Source: Pasteurellaceae bacterium
GTDB taxonomy: Bacteria; Pseudomonadota; Gammaproteobacteria; Enterobacterales; Pasteurellaceae
Length of the DNA: 36,316 nt
Assembly: GCA_030528525.1 (NCBI GenBank)
Contig: JAUMYT010000019.1
Span: 1 to 36,316 of the forward strand
Direction of reading: 5' to 3'
Numbering within the stretch: the first letter of the stretch is position 1; each line of letters starts with the position of its first letter. A program made the translations under genes and the position numbers. Under the pieces are notes generated by a model. The model saw nothing but the letters and a program-made list of their open reading frames with translations, searched no databases and had not been told where the DNA came from. Of this stretch, positions 8,171-20,051 are shown piece by piece.

Positions 8171-9172
8171 ATGAGCATTACCGTAACTGAAATTGTGTTG
8201 CACCAATTGCAACAAAGCCAAGATGAAGCACTGCAATTGCATACTGTATTGCGTGATGCCTTACTCAACATCAGCCCCGAAGTAGAACAAATGATGTTGC
8301 AGCTACATCAAGCCTACCAAGGCAAAGCCAAAGCCTATGGCGTATTTCAAGCCGAATCCATTTTCGCCCAACAACTTAACCGCCTGCTTGAAAATGAAAC
8401 GGATTTTCTGCCGTTTAGCCACAGTGCGGCAAAAATGTTAGCCACAGAGCTAACCAAATATCCCTTTGCGACGGGGGGCACCTTTATTCTGTGTCGCTAC
8501 ACCTTTTTGGCAACGGATTATCTGTTTATTGCGTTAATTGATAGCCGCAGCTCTATGTTAGTCAATGAAAAATTAGAGGTACAACGTACTGAATATCTTG
8601 ACATCAGCCAATATGATATTGCGTGTCGGATCAATTTGACTGAACTGACCTTAAATGCAAGCTCCGATCGCTATCTCACCTTTATCAAAGGTAAAGTAGG
8701 AAGAAAAGTCGCCGATTTCTTTATGGATTTTCTCGCCGCTGATGCAGGACTGAATCCACAATTACAGAACCAAACCTTATTACAAGCGGTAAGTGATTAT
8801 TGTGAACACGGTGAATTAAACGAGCAACAAACCCAAGCGGTGAAAAAGCAGGTATTTGATTATTGCAAAGGGCAAATCCACAGTGGCGAAGAAATTGAAA
8901 TTGATGCACTTTCTGCCACCTTACCAACGTTGAATCAGCAAGATTTTGCCAGTTTCACCGAAACACAAGAATACGGCTTAGCCGAAAGTATTCCGCCTGT
9001 ACGTAATGCCTTGAAAACCTTGACGAAATATTCTGGATCGGGCAAAGGCGTTACGCTTAGTTTTGATGCACAATTATTACACGAGCGAATCATTTGGGAC
9101 GAACTAAATGACAGTTTGACAATCAAAGGTATACCAGCCAATTTGCGTGATCAACTTCAACGCAATAAATAA
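8171..9172 (+). CDS. yejK: Nucleoid-associated protein YejK (NdpA)
   Basis: A 333-residue protein that matches the nucleoid-associated NdpA/YejK family along its whole length, for example [12 protein letters not shown] at the start, [18 protein letters not shown] and [18 protein letters not shown]. In E. coli the protein is bound to the nucleoid and interacts with topoisomerases. The start at 8171 is chosen because AGGAG lies 6-10 bases upstream; the longer frame from 8120 overlaps a terminator U-tract. An exact Apl-type USS, ACAAGCGGT, lies inside the gene at 8782. Confidence 0.92.
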   Translation: MSITVTEIVLHQLQQSQDEALQLHTVLRDALLNISPEVEQMMLQLHQAYQGKAKAYGVFQAESIFAQQLNRLLENETDFLPFSHSAAKMLATELTKYPFATGGTFILCRYTFLATDYLFIALIDSRSSMLVNEKLEVQRTEYLDISQYDIACRINLTELTLNASSDRYLTFIKGKVGRKVADFFMDFLAADAGLNPQLQNQTLLQAVSDYCEHGELNEQQTQAVKKQVFDYCKGQIHSGEEIEIDALSATLPTLNQQDFASFTETQEYGLAESIPPVRNALKTLTKYSGSGKGVTLSFDAQLLHERIIWDELNDSLTIKGIPANLRDQLQRNK

Positions 9173-9232
9173 TGATATTTTTTAGGCAGTTTGGTATGAT
9201 TGCCACAATTTTTAAACAGGAAGGTAACAACA

Positions 9233-9565
9233 ATGAAATTCAGGTCTCTGATTGCCGTACTTGCCTTAAGCTTAGGCATCACAGCGTGCTCAACGGTAAA
9301 AAAGGTGGTATATCGCATTGATGTGCCACAAGGTAACTACCTAGAGCAAGAAAAAATTGATCAGCTTCAAATAGGCATGAACAAAGAGCAAGTTGCCTAT
9401 TTACTAGGCTCACCAGTGCTAAAAACCGTGTTTGACCATAATCGTTGGCACTATGTTTTTATCAAACGTGAAGGACATAAAGAACCGATTCAACGTACAT
9501 TATTGGTCTACTTCAACTCGCAAGGTTTGGTCAGCGATATCAAGCTCGATCAAGTGCTTGAATAG
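9233..9565 (+). CDS. bamE: Outer-membrane assembly lipoprotein BamE
   Basis: A 110-residue lipoprotein. The signal peptide ends in the lipobox GITAC with the lipidated cysteine at residue 19. The SmpA/OmlA domain follows, with the family motifs YLEQEKIDQLQIGMNKEQVAYLLG in its first half and RWHYVF in its second. BamE is an accessory subunit of the BAM complex that folds beta-barrel proteins into the outer membrane. The start has CAGGAAGG upstream. A clear terminator follows, so this is a single-gene unit. Confidence 0.93.
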   Translation: MKFRSLIAVLALSLGITACSTVKKVVYRIDVPQGNYLEQEKIDQLQIGMNKEQVAYLLGSPVLKTVFDHNRWHYVFIKREGHKEPIQRTLLVYFNSQGLVSDIKLDQVLE

Positions 9566-9585
9566 TTTGCTGACTACCACACAGC

Positions 9586-9619
9586 ATAAAGGACGCATGT
9601 TGATGCGTCCTTTATTTTT
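9586..9619 (+). terminator. Terminator of bamE, possibly bidirectional
   Basis: A perfect 13-bp stem (ATAAAGGACGCAT and its complement) with loop GTTG, followed by TTTTT on the + strand. The convergent gene tex ends 10 bp away, so it may serve both strands. Confidence 0.88.
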
Positions 9620-9629
9620 GCCTGATTGC

Positions 9630-11936
9630 TTACTTTTTCCACCCTTTTAACGCATCGGCGAACGCATTGTTACTGAATGCTTGGCGTGCTGAACGCGGCA
9701 AGGGGGTGACTTTCTCCGACTTTTTGCGAAATGGCTCGTCATGTCTAGTGGTGGATTTATCATCTAACCGCATTGTCAAGGCAATGCGGCGGCGAGCCAC
9801 GTCTACTTCCAGCACTTTGACTTTCACCACATCGCCCGTTTTAACCACTTGATGCGGATCTTCCACGAATTTGTCCGCCAGCATTGAAATATGCACCAAG
9901 CCGTCTTGGTGTACGCCGATGTCCACGAACGCACCGAAGTTGGTCACGTTCGTCACCGTACCTTCCAAAATCATTCCCGCTTTGAGATCGTCAATCTCTT
10001 CCACGCCGTCCATAAAGGTCGCCGTTTTGAATTCGCCCCGAGGGTCACGTCCTGGTTTTTCTAGCTCTTTGAAAATATCATTGACGGTTGGCAAGCCGAA
10101 TTTGTCGTCCACGAAGTCCTTGGCGTGCAGGCTGTGGATTTTCGTGCTGTTGCCCATTAAATCGCCCAAGGTGCAAGCGGTGGCTTGCAGGATTTTTTCC
10201 ACCACAGGATAAGCTTCGGGGTGCACGCTGGACGCATCAAGGGCATTTTTGCCGCCGACAATTCGCATAAAGCCTGCACATTGTTCAAAGGCTTTCGGGC
10301 CGAGACGAGCGACTTTTTTCAGCTCTGAACGGCTTTCAAATCGCCCATTTTCATCACGATAGGCAACGATATTTTGTGCCAGCGTTTTGCTCATTCCTGC
10401 CACACGAGCGAGCAGCGGTGCAGAAGCGGTATTCAAGTCCACGCCCACCGCATTTACGCAATCTTCCACCACCGCATCAAGTTTGCGAGCGAGCTGTGAT
10501 TGATTCACATCGTGCTGATATTGCCCAACGCCAATCGCTTTCGGTTCAATTTTCACCAGTTCAGCGAGCGGATCTTGCAAACGGCGAGCAATCGACACCG
10601 CCCCACGCAACGACACATCAAGGGCTGGAAATTCCGCCGCCGCCAATTCAGATGCCGAATAAACCGAAGCTCCCGCTTCGCTCACCACCACCGTTTGCGG
10701 CTGCCAATCGCCGTACTGCTTAATCACTTCTTTGGCAAAACGCTCCGTTTCACGAGACGCCGTGCCGTTACCAATCGCAATCAGATCGACCTTGTGTTTT
10801 TTTCCTAGGGCGTACAGGATTTTGCCAGCCCCAAGCGGATCGCTGGTGTGCGGATAAATGGTGGCGGTGTCGAGCAGTTTGCCCGTGTTATCGACCACTG
10901 CCACTTTCACGCCTGTGCGTAACCCTGGGTCTAAGCCCATTGTATTTCTCGCCCCCGCAGGAGCTGCCATCAACAATGCGGACAAGTTGCGAGCGAATAC
11001 ATCAATCGCTTCGTCTTCGGCTTTTTCTCGCAGACTACCCATCAACTCCGTTTCTAAATGCAGGGACGCTTTGATTTTCCACGTCCAACTAATCACTTGT
11101 TTCCGCCAATTGTCTGCGGCTTGATTATTGAACATCACGCCCAAATGCTCACGAATGATCTCTTCGCAATGGCTTGTACGACTGCCTTCTTCCGCATCAG
11201 GATCGGCATTGAGCGAAAGCGATAAAACCCCTTCATTACGACCACGGAACATCGCTAACGCACGGTGCGAAGGCACGGTTTTGAACGGCTCACTATGTGC
11301 AAAGTAATCACGGAATTTCGCCCCTTCTTCTTCCTTACCCTCGATCACTGTTGATTCCAACGTCGCATAAGCAGTGAGATATTGGCGAAGTTTTGCAAGC
11401 AACTCCGCATCTTCGGCAAAGCGTTCCATTAAAATATATCTCGCCCCGTCTAACGCTGCTTTCACGTCTGCCACGCCTTTTTCCGCATTGACATAGCTTT
11501 CGGCAACACTTTCTGGCTCTTGATTTGGGTTTTGCCACAGGCTGTCTGCCAACGGCTCAAGCCCTGCTTCAATCGCCATTTGCCCACGGGTGCGGCGTTT
11601 CGGTTTATACGGCAAATAGAGATCTTCCAGCTCGGTTTTACTTTCCGTCTGTTCGATTTTGGCTCGTAGTTCATCCGTCAATTTGCCTTGTTCTTCAATG
11701 GAGTTGAGAATGGTCTGACGGCGGTCGTTCAGCTCACGCAAGTAGAGCAAACGCGTTTCAAAATGGCGAAGTTGAGTGTCGTCCAATCCGCCCGTTACTT
11801 CCTTACGATAACGGGCGATAAACGGAATGGTATTGCCTTCGTCCAGCAACTGAATGGCAGCGAGAATTTGCTCCGCTCGCACCGTCAGCTCGGTGGCGAT
11901 AGTTTGACTGATTTGGGTGTTGAGTGTTTCGGTCAT
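9630..11936 (-). CDS. tex: Tex/YhgF RNA-binding transcription accessory protein
   Basis: A 768-residue Tex-family protein. In order it shows an N-terminal helical Tex region (with [10 protein letters not shown]), a YqgF/RNase H-like domain ([14 protein letters not shown]), a helix-hairpin-helix part ([15 protein letters not shown]) and a C-terminal S1 domain at about 650-724 ([16 protein letters not shown]). Tex binds nucleic acids and is tied to transcription and stress tolerance. The start at 11936 has AGGAAAA upstream; the longer frame to 12002 would run through a USS-like repeat (11963). Another copy (9698) lies near the 3' end of the gene. Confidence 0.94.
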   Translation of the reverse strand: MTETLNTQISQTIATELTVRAEQILAAIQLLDEGNTIPFIARYRKEVTGGLDDTQLRHFETRLLYLRELNDRRQTILNSIEEQGKLTDELRAKIEQTESKTELEDLYLPYKPKRRTRGQMAIEAGLEPLADSLWQNPNQEPESVAESYVNAEKGVADVKAALDGARYILMERFAEDAELLAKLRQYLTAYATLESTVIEGKEEEGAKFRDYFAHSEPFKTVPSHRALAMFRGRNEGVLSLSLNADPDAEEGSRTSHCEEIIREHLGVMFNNQAADNWRKQVISWTWKIKASLHLETELMGSLREKAEDEAIDVFARNLSALLMAAPAGARNTMGLDPGLRTGVKVAVVDNTGKLLDTATIYPHTSDPLGAGKILYALGKKHKVDLIAIGNGTASRETERFAKEVIKQYGDWQPQTVVVSEAGASVYSASELAAAEFPALDVSLRGAVSIARRLQDPLAELVKIEPKAIGVGQYQHDVNQSQLARKLDAVVEDCVNAVGVDLNTASAPLLARVAGMSKTLAQNIVAYRDENGRFESRSELKKVARLGPKAFEQCAGFMRIVGGKNALDASSVHPEAYPVVEKILQATACTLGDLMGNSTKIHSLHAKDFVDDKFGLPTVNDIFKELEKPGRDPRGEFKTATFMDGVEEIDDLKAGMILEGTVTNVTNFGAFVDIGVHQDGLVHISMLADKFVEDPHQVVKTGDVVKVKVLEVDVARRRIALTMRLDDKSTTRHDEPFRKKSEKVTPLPRSARQAFSNNAFADALKGWKK

Positions 11937-12036
11937 GGGGTTTTCCTGTGTTGAATCGGTTCGCAAGGGGGTGAAAACGCCCCTGTTTTTGCCAATTTTC
12001 ACGAAAGTGAAAACAGAATACGAGTAAACAAAGGGC

Positions 12037-13288
<1,252 letters not shown>

Positions 13289-13356
13289 TTATTGTTATTT
13301 ATGAGATAAAGGAGGTAATATAAAACATTTTGTGAAGAAAAACAGCTTTTTGTCTT

Positions 13357-13385
13357 TTGCTGAATAGGCAAAATTCCGCTAGAAT
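13357..13385 (+). promoter_or_regulatory. Likely promoter of cmoB
   Basis: -35 TTGCTG (13357-13362), 17-base spacer, -10 TAGAAT (13380-13385). The start codon is about 25 bases past the expected start of transcription. Confidence 0.5.
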
Positions 13386-13416
13386 CAACACTCTTGTATC
13401 ACACAACCAATAACTT

Positions 13417-14382
13417 ATGATCGATTTCCGTCCTTTCTATCAACAAATTGCCACCAGCAACCTCTCCTCATGGCTCGAAACACTCCCTTTACAGCTCAAA
13501 CAGTGGGAAAAAAATGCCCACGGTGACTACGCCAAATGGGCAAAAGTAGTCGATTTCTTGCCACACTACCCTGCTCAAATTCAGTTAGCCGACAAAGTAG
13601 AGGCTACCCTTGCTGAGCCCCTTTCTGCAGGTGAAACCCAGCGTTTAATGCATCATCTCAAACAGTTAATGCCATGGCGAAAAGGACCTTATCACCTATA
13701 TGGTGTGCATATTGATTGCGAATGGCGATCGGATTTCAAATGGGATCGCGTTCTGCCACACCTTTCATCACTGAAAAATCGCACGATTTTAGATGTCGGC
13801 TGTGGCAGTGGCTATCATATGTGGCGAATGGTCGGCGAAGGAGCAAAAATGGTAGTTGGGATTGACCCAACCGAGCTGTTTTTATGCCAATTTGAGGCCG
13901 TGCGGAAATTGCTGAATAACGATCGCCGTGCCAATCTCATTCCACTAGGCATTGAGCAAATGCAACCATTGCACGCTTTTGATACGGTATTTTCAATGGG
14001 CGTGCTGTATCATCGCAAATCGCCACTTGATCATCTTTCACAACTGAAAAATCAGTTGGTGAAAGGCGGCGAATTGGTGTTAGAAACGTTGGTGATTGAT
14101 GGTGATGTGAATGATGTGCTTGTGCCTGCCGATCGCTACGCCAAAATGAAAAACGTCTATTTTATTCCGTCAGTGGCGGCATTAATTAACTGGCTGGAGA
14201 AAGTGGGCTTTGTAAATGTGCGGTGTGTGGACGAAGCCATGATCACCTTGGAAGAACAACGTAAAACCGATTGGCTGGAAAATGAATCGCTGATTGATTT
14301 TTTAGATCCAACGGATCACAGCAAAACGATTGAAGGCTATCCCGCACCGACACGTGCAGTGCTGATTGCCAACAAACCATAA
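13417..14382 (+). CDS. cmoB: tRNA U34 carboxymethyltransferase CmoB
   Basis: A 321-residue SAM-type methyltransferase that uses carboxy-SAM to turn 5-hydroxyuridine 34 into 5-carboxymethoxyuridine in tRNAs. The nucleotide-binding motif [11 protein letters not shown] is at about residues 124-134. The family segments [21 protein letters not shown] and [12 protein letters not shown] are intact. cmoA, which makes carboxy-SAM and often sits beside cmoB, is not in the window. The frame ends about 45 bp before a shared terminator and fadD converges from the other side. Confidence 0.95.
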   Translation: MIDFRPFYQQIATSNLSSWLETLPLQLKQWEKNAHGDYAKWAKVVDFLPHYPAQIQLADKVEATLAEPLSAGETQRLMHHLKQLMPWRKGPYHLYGVHIDCEWRSDFKWDRVLPHLSSLKNRTILDVGCGSGYHMWRMVGEGAKMVVGIDPTELFLCQFEAVRKLLNNDRRANLIPLGIEQMQPLHAFDTVFSMGVLYHRKSPLDHLSQLKNQLVKGGELVLETLVIDGDVNDVLVPADRYAKMKNVYFIPSVAALINWLEKVGFVNVRCVDEAMITLEEQRKTDWLENESLIDFLDPTDHSKTIEGYPAPTRAVLIANKP

Positions 14383-14428
14383 CATGGCAAGTAAATAGCA
14401 CCTCAATACGTTGGAAGCCATGAACACA

Positions 14429-14451
14429 AAAGCGGGCAAACTGCCCGCTTT
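14429..14451. terminator. Terminator shared by cmoB and fadD
   Basis: A 10-bp stem AAAGCGGGCA / TGCCCGCTTT with a 3-base loop. T-rich sequence follows on the - strand (TTTTGTGTTC) and more weakly on the + strand, so it fits the convergent pair. Confidence 0.8.
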
Positions 14452-14453
14452 AC

Positions 14454-16148
14454 TTAAAATGTTGTATGTGCTTTCACTCGTTCCAACTCCTCATCACGCA
14501 ACACACGGCGAAGAATTTTGCCGACATTACTTTTTGGCAATTCATCACGGAATTCAATATCACGTGGAATTTTGTAGCCCGTTAAGTGCTGACGGCAGAA
14601 ATTACGCAACTCTTCACGGGTCAGGCTTTCATCTTTTTTCGTCACATAAATTTTGATCGACTCGCCTGAAATCTCACTTGGGATACCGACCGCAACCACT
14701 TCATTCACTTTCGGGTTGCCCGACACCACTTCTTCGATCTCATTCGGATAAACATTAAAGCCAGACACAATAATCATATCTTTTTTGCGATCGACAATGC
14801 GTAAATTGAGATCTTGCCCCATTTCCACAATATCGCCCGTTGCCATAAAGCCGTCGTGCATCACTTCTGCCGTGGCTTCTGGGCGTTGCCAGTAGCCTTG
14901 CATCACTTGCGGGCCTTTTACCCACAATTCGCCACGCTCGCCGATTGCCACATCATTGCCTTCATCGTCCACAATCCGAATATCCGTATTCGGCACTGGC
15001 ACGCCGATTGAGCCTGAATATTCAGTCGAATCATTACGGGTTGCGGCAATCAATGGCGAACATTCGGTCATACCGTAGCCTTCAATGATGTGATTGCCCG
15101 TGGTTTTGTGCCAACGTTCTGCCACCGCTCGTTGAATTGCTGCTCCACCGCCCACCGACAAACGCAAGCGAGAGAAATCCACTTCTTTGAATTGGGAATT
15201 GTTCAACAACGCATTAAATAAGGTGTTAACCCCCGTAATCGCCATCACTTGATATTTTTTCAGCTCTTTCACAAAACCTGGAATATCTCGTGGATTGGTG
15301 ATCAGCAAACCTGTTACGCCCATTTCCACAAAGAGTAAGCAGTTTACGGTTAACGCAAAAATGTGATAGAGCGGTAACGCCACCACGGCAATGCGTTCAT
15401 TGCCGTCTTTAATTAACGGATACGCTACCCATTTGGCTTGCATTAAATTGGCGACCACATTGTAATGGCTCAACATTGCCCCTTTTGCCACGCCAGTGGT
15501 ACCGCCTGTGTACTGCAAGAACGCCAAATCGTCTTTTTGAATAATTGGACGGACATATTGACGCTGTTTGCCGATACTCAAGGCTTCACGGAAACTCACG
15601 GCGTGTGGCAACTTATATTTTGGCACCAATTTTTTGATGTATTTCACCACGAAATTGACTAACGTCCGCTTGCCGAACGAGAGCTGATCGCCCATACGGG
15701 TCAAAATAACGTGTTTAATTTGCGTATTGAACACCACTTTTTCCAGCGTCGCCGCAAAGTTCGACACCACCACAATCGCTTTTGCCCCGCTGTCGTTGAG
15801 CTGGTGTTCCAATTCCCGAGGCGTGTAAAGAGGATTAACATTGACCACCACTAAACCTGCACGCAACGCCCCAAATAACGCAATCGGATATTGCAATAAA
15901 TTCGGCATCATCAACGCAATGCGGTCACCTTTTTCCAAGCGTAATTCATTCTGCAAATACGCCGCAAAAGCACGGCTACGTTCTTCCAATTTACGGAATG
16001 TTAGCACCTGTCCCATATTGATATACGCAGGTTGGTCGGAATAATTCCGCACGGCTTTTTCAAACATTTCCACTAAGGATTGATATGTATCAGGGTTGAT
16101 CTCCCGTGCGGCATCTTTCGGGTAATTCTCGAACCAAATTTTTTCCAT
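14454..16148 (-). CDS. fadD: Long-chain fatty acid-CoA ligase
   Basis: A 564-residue adenylate-forming acyl-CoA synthetase, the length of E. coli FadD (561). The AMP-binding signature [12 protein letters not shown] is near residue 213, GYGMTECSP near 358, and the C-terminal hinge and lysine region ([26 protein letters not shown]) is complete. It activates imported fatty acids to acyl-CoA at the inner membrane. In Pasteurellaceae it may mainly feed phospholipid synthesis. It lies 11 kb from the unusual fadI-fadJ pair. Nothing in its catalytic motifs looks degraded. Confidence 0.93.
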   Translation of the reverse strand: MEKIWFENYPKDAAREINPDTYQSLVEMFEKAVRNYSDQPAYINMGQVLTFRKLEERSRAFAAYLQNELRLEKGDRIALMMPNLLQYPIALFGALRAGLVVVNVNPLYTPRELEHQLNDSGAKAIVVVSNFAATLEKVVFNTQIKHVILTRMGDQLSFGKRTLVNFVVKYIKKLVPKYKLPHAVSFREALSIGKQRQYVRPIIQKDDLAFLQYTGGTTGVAKGAMLSHYNVVANLMQAKWVAYPLIKDGNERIAVVALPLYHIFALTVNCLLFVEMGVTGLLITNPRDIPGFVKELKKYQVMAITGVNTLFNALLNNSQFKEVDFSRLRLSVGGGAAIQRAVAERWHKTTGNHIIEGYGMTECSPLIAATRNDSTEYSGSIGVPVPNTDIRIVDDEGNDVAIGERGELWVKGPQVMQGYWQRPEATAEVMHDGFMATGDIVEMGQDLNLRIVDRKKDMIIVSGFNVYPNEIEEVVSGNPKVNEVVAVGIPSEISGESIKIYVTKKDESLTREELRNFCRQHLTGYKIPRDIEFRDELPKSNVGKILRRVLRDEELERVKAHTTF

Positions 16149-16159
16149 TCTCTGCTCCT

Positions 16160-16585
16160 TTAGAGTTTCCGCACAAAAATCGGCGTGTAATTTGCCGATG
16201 GCGAGTGCGAGAGTATTTTTTTAATCAGGGTAAAGGTTGCCAAGGTGCTGATAAGCATTGCCCCTGCAACCCGCAATTCATTTTCAAACCACGCTGAAAA
16301 CAGCAAAGCACTACCAATCAGTACCAACAGCGGAATGCCATACAACCACAGCACGCCCCATAATAAACTGCGTTCTGCTAAGCCAAGTTCGATACGATCG
16401 CCAATGCTCAAAGGTTCATTCACCGCTAATTCAAACTGCGGTGCGACTTTTTCGCCTGCCAAGGCTGACAACGCCTTCGTGCCACAGCCTTTCGCAGCAC
16501 AACTGCCACAGCCTTGTTTGGCTTCACATTGTACCAATGCCACGCCGTTTTGATACGCCAGCACGGTTGCTTGCTCTAACATCAT
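16160..16585 (-). CDS. rseC: RseC/MucC family membrane protein
   Basis: A 141-residue protein with a cysteine-rich N-terminal part ([16 protein letters not shown], cysteines at 20, 26, 29, 34) and two transmembrane helices in the middle, as in RseC. In E. coli RseC is linked to sigma-E control and to reduction of SoxR. The ATG at 16585 overlaps the rseB stop, so translation is likely coupled. It ends 11 bp before fadD. Confidence 0.9.
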   Translation of the reverse strand: MMLEQATVLAYQNGVALVQCEAKQGCGSCAAKGCGTKALSALAGEKVAPQFELAVNEPLSIGDRIELGLAERSLLWGVLWLYGIPLLVLIGSALLFSAWFENELRVAGAMLISTLATFTLIKKILSHSPSANYTPIFVRKL

Positions 16586-17595
16586 TTCGATTGCCCTTCT
16601 GCAAGGGGGGGAGAACCGCCCACTTTTTGAGAAAATTGAATCTCATGGACAATATGACGTGCAGAGACTAGCGGAATATCACCAATAATGACGACATCAT
16701 TATCACCTATCGTCTGGCTGTAAATACTGGTTTTCCCTTGACGTAAAAACTGTTCATCAAATATTAAATCTTTATTTCGCACCAAATAAATCGTGAAAGA
16801 AAATAATCCATCACGATAAAATTGGCTTTCTATCGGCTCTTTCTCATCTAACCACATTTCTGACAAATGCTGCTCGCTCAGTGCGACTAAGTTAAATCCA
16901 TCGGGAACCCAACCAAGTCTCCAATGCAATACGGGCTGTGGCTTTTGTGGTGACGAAATCAATGCTGGCAAAATCAAGGCATCAATCGGCTCAACAATAT
17001 GGGACAATTCACTTTCTACAACGGATTGGATGACTTTAAACTGTTCTAATATTTGACGTTCTCGATCAAGCAAATCACTTCTTAACAGTAAGTGGTTCTC
17101 TTCATCAATCCATAATTCATATTGATAGCGGAACTCATCACGAGGTATAACACGAATGACACGAGCAAGACGATCGGCGACTCGAGTTCGTCCCGCATCA
17201 ATAAACACATAGCCAGTAAGCTGTTCAAAATCGGTATAAAGTACAGAGGGTAAGTCATCTAATATTTGGTTTGCCTGCAAACTAAAGGGCTGAAATTCGC
17301 CAAAGTAACTTACTCTATTATCACGAAGAATAATTTCCTCTCGAGCGTTATCCAATCGCAATAATTGCGCATACTCCTTTCCATTGACATAAGCGTGGCG
17401 ATAACGCAATGATATGGCGATTTCCCCTTGTTGCAAAATGTAGAGTTGTTCATAGTTTAAAGTGCGGTGTGCATTAGTCATCGCATTCAAATAGGCTAAA
17501 GGTGAGAGCTTTTCCTCTGCAAAAGCGATGTTGCCTAGCCAGACATTGCAAAAAAGCAAACAAAGCAACAATCTAAAGCCTAATTTTCTTTTCAT
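16582..17595 (-). CDS. rseB: Sigma-E regulatory protein RseB
   Basis: A 337-residue periplasmic protein with a signal peptide of about 26 residues ending NIAFA. The MucB/RseB N-terminal domain (lipoprotein-like fold) and the smaller C-terminal domain follow. RseB binds anti-sigma factor RseA and shields it from DegS until outer-membrane stress displaces it. The ATG at 17595 is preferred over 17601 because GGCGGA is then well spaced. rpoE and rseA, its usual upstream partners, are absent; folC precedes it. The last residues (GGSPPLAEG) are encoded by a USS-like repeat at 16601. Confidence 0.9.
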   Translation of the reverse strand: MKRKLGFRLLLCLLFCNVWLGNIAFAEEKLSPLAYLNAMTNAHRTLNYEQLYILQQGEIAISLRYRHAYVNGKEYAQLLRLDNAREEIILRDNRVSYFGEFQPFSLQANQILDDLPSVLYTDFEQLTGYVFIDAGRTRVADRLARVIRVIPRDEFRYQYELWIDEENHLLLRSDLLDRERQILEQFKVIQSVVESELSHIVEPIDALILPALISSPQKPQPVLHWRLGWVPDGFNLVALSEQHLSEMWLDEKEPIESQFYRDGLFSFTIYLVRNKDLIFDEQFLRQGKTSIYSQTIGDNDVVIIGDIPLVSARHIVHEIQFSQKVGGSPPLAEGQSK

Positions 17596-17642
17596 CTGCA
17601 TTCCGCCAACAAGTAATAAAAATGTGCGAATTGTAACAAAGT

Positions 17643-18974
17643 TTACGCCCCTTGTGTACGTATGTCCTCACGAACCTCATTAGTAAAAAGTCGTATAAAA
17701 TCCGCCACCGTATGGAAAGAGCCGAACACCAACACAATACCCTTGTCGTTCGCCAGTGAAAACGCCCGTTCACTTGCTTGTTTTACATTAGGCTCAGCAA
17801 AGGTTTTTGCCTGTGGCAGCACAGCAAGCAATTTTTGCTGAACTTGCTCGGCAGGTTGTCCACGGAAACAATCCAGGCCTGCACAGCACCACACATCAAT
17901 CAATTTATCTAACGGCTCGACAATGCCGGAGAGATCCTTATCCACCAAGGCACTAAACACCGCATAGATTTTCTGATTTGGCTGTTTGATTTCTGCCAAA
18001 CGTTCAGCTAAATAACGGGCGGCGTGGGGGTTGTGTCCAACATCCACAATCACTTGTGCAAGGGGGGAAGAAAATTCAAGTTTTTGCAAATCACTTGGCA
18101 CTAAACGCTGAAAACGCCCTACCATTTCGGTTTCGGCTACGGCATCCACAATCGCTTTTTCGCTGATGACAAACGGCAAGGCAAGCAATGTCGCTACCGC
18201 CGTTGCCACATTTGGCACAGGAATCTTCGGCGGTGGCAAAGTCAACTGGCGATTTGCTGATTGCCACTGAAAACCATCTTTCGAAAGCGAAAATTGCCAA
18301 TCCACATTTCGCCGAAAAATCTGACATTGCAACTCTTTTGCATACGCTAAAATGCTCTGCGGACAATCTGGCTCACCGATAATCACCGGAATTTGAGAGC
18401 GGAAAATGCCCGCTTTCTCTCGCCCGATCACTTCTCGGTTATCGCCCAAAAATTCAACGTGGTCGATGTCAATGGATGTAATCACTGCACAATCGGCATC
18501 GACAATATTGGTCGCATCTAGCCGACCGCCAAGCCCAACTTCCAAAATCGCTACATCCACGCTGGCTCGTTTGAATAAATCTAACGCCGCCAATGTGCCG
18601 AATTCAAAATAAGTCAGCGATTGTGATTTGTTTTGCTCAATAAAATCAAAGGTTTGGATAAAATCGCTATCTGCCACAGGCTCGCCGCCAATTCGCACAC
18701 GTTCATTGTAGCGAATTAAATGTGGAGACGAATACACGCCCACAGTCAGCCCACTTTTCAGCAATGCGGTTTCAAGCAGTTTACAGGTTGAGCCTTTGCC
18801 GTTGGTGCCTGCCACGGTAATCACATAAGGGGCAGGCTTGAGCAAATCCAGTTTTTCTGCCACCGCACGAATACGATCCAAGCCCATATCAATCGGCTTG
18901 AAGTGGCTTTTTTCTAAATAGGAAAGCCACGTTTCCAAAGAATCCGTGGCTTTTGGGGAAACTAAGTCCGTCAT
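17643..18974 (-). CDS. folC: Folylpolyglutamate synthase / dihydrofolate synthase
   Basis: A 443-residue Mur-ligase-family enzyme that joins glutamate to dihydropteroate and then to folates. The ATP-binding loop AGTNGKGST is at about residues 55-63, followed by YSSPHL, the substrate segment EVGLGGRLDATN, SIDIDHVEFLG and VDVGHNPHAA. The ATG overlaps the accD stop (TAATG), as in many gammaproteobacteria where accD and folC form one transcript. A USS-like repeat at 18058 encodes part of the C-terminal domain (FSSPLAQV). Confidence 0.95.
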   Translation of the reverse strand: MTDLVSPKATDSLETWLSYLEKSHFKPIDMGLDRIRAVAEKLDLLKPAPYVITVAGTNGKGSTCKLLETALLKSGLTVGVYSSPHLIRYNERVRIGGEPVADSDFIQTFDFIEQNKSQSLTYFEFGTLAALDLFKRASVDVAILEVGLGGRLDATNIVDADCAVITSIDIDHVEFLGDNREVIGREKAGIFRSQIPVIIGEPDCPQSILAYAKELQCQIFRRNVDWQFSLSKDGFQWQSANRQLTLPPPKIPVPNVATAVATLLALPFVISEKAIVDAVAETEMVGRFQRLVPSDLQKLEFSSPLAQVIVDVGHNPHAARYLAERLAEIKQPNQKIYAVFSALVDKDLSGIVEPLDKLIDVWCCAGLDCFRGQPAEQVQQKLLAVLPQAKTFAEPNVKQASERAFSLANDKGIVLVFGSFHTVADFIRLFTNEVREDIRTQGA

Positions 18975-19903
18975 TATTCTGCTTTTTCTTCTGTTGGTTG
19001 TTCTACAGTCTCTGCTACTTCTTCGGCAATCAACTCGCCTGTTTTAAATGGCGTTGGTTGATGCGTTAATTTCGCCACCAAACGAGAAAGGGTATCACGC
19101 ATCTCTTTGCGATGTACGATCATATCAATCGCCCCTTTCTCGAGCAAAAATTCACTGCGTTGGAAGCCTTCTGGCAATTTCTCACGCACCGTTTGCTCAA
19201 TCACACGCGGGCCTGCAAAGCCGATCAACGCTTTCGGTTCAGCGATATTGATGTCGCCTAACATCGCCAAACTGGCTGATACACCGCCTAAAGTTGGATC
19301 GGTCAGCACCGAAATAAACGGCACGCCCTGCTCTTTCATTTTGGCTAAAATCGCACTGGTTTTTGCCATTTGCATTAGCGAGAACAAGGCTTCTTGCATA
19401 CGCGCTCCGCCCGATGCCGAGAAGCAAATGAATGGGATTTTTTCTGCTAAAGCACGCTCTGCCGCTTTCACAAATTTCGCCCCGACCACAGAACCCATTG
19501 AACCGCCCATAAATTCAAAGTTGAATGAGGCAACCACCACAGGCATATCGTACAATTTGCCGTACATCACGATAAACGAGTCTTTCTCGCCCGTCTGTTT
19601 TTGAGCCGCAGTTAAACGATCTTTATATTTTTTCAGATCTTTAAACTTCAGCACATCTTGTGGCTCTAGCTCTGCGGCTAATTCTTCAGCAGAGTCTTGG
19701 TCGAGCAACTCCAGCAAGCGTGTGCGGGCATCAATTCGCATATGATGATCGCACTTCGGGCAAACGTGCATATTGCGCTTGAGTTCTTCGCTGTATAACA
19801 CCTGTTCACAGCTGGTACATTTTGTCCAAACTCCTTCTGGAATTTTTGATTTCGTGCCGCTTGACGATGATGTTTTACCTAAAATTTTTTCAATCCAGCT
19901 CAT
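18974..19903 (-). CDS. accD: Acetyl-CoA carboxylase, carboxyltransferase beta subunit
   Basis: A 309-residue subunit that with AccA transfers CO2 from biotin to acetyl-CoA in fatty-acid synthesis. The N-terminal zinc ribbon has cysteines at 29, 32, 48 and 51 (CTSC and CPKC). The carboxyltransferase core shows [13 protein letters not shown] and [10 protein letters not shown]. The ATG at 19903 (MSWIEK) is chosen over a GTG three codons upstream because it gives the usual family start, with AAGGTG in place. The acidic tail ([16 protein letters not shown]) is a little longer than in E. coli. Confidence 0.95.
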   Translation of the reverse strand: MSWIEKILGKTSSSSGTKSKIPEGVWTKCTSCEQVLYSEELKRNMHVCPKCDHHMRIDARTRLLELLDQDSAEELAAELEPQDVLKFKDLKKYKDRLTAAQKQTGEKDSFIVMYGKLYDMPVVVASFNFEFMGGSMGSVVGAKFVKAAERALAEKIPFICFSASGGARMQEALFSLMQMAKTSAILAKMKEQGVPFISVLTDPTLGGVSASLAMLGDINIAEPKALIGFAGPRVIEQTVREKLPEGFQRSEFLLEKGAIDMIVHRKEMRDTLSRLVAKLTHQPTPFKTGELIAEEVAETVEQPTEEKAE

Positions 19904-20051
19904 TGGTGACACCTTATTTTGTGTTGAGAAAATTGTGCGTATTAGACCACAAATGCGTAAAAAATTCTATAAATAAAGGTTCAACCAGCCTTTGACAGAG
20001 GATTAATGGTTTGACTTCCCGACAAACAGCATTGCAAATGTTATAATCGGA

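Noticed and set aside
9667-11954. Many long + strand open frames opposite tex (up to 115 codons).
   Set aside because: They are antisense to a strongly conserved gene, have no ribosome-binding sites and have compositions expected from codon-bias shadows.
17461-17469. Exact Haemophilus-type uptake core AAGTGCGGT.
   Set aside because: A single exact copy in 36 kb is compatible with chance and does not suggest that this lineage uses the Hin-type signal.
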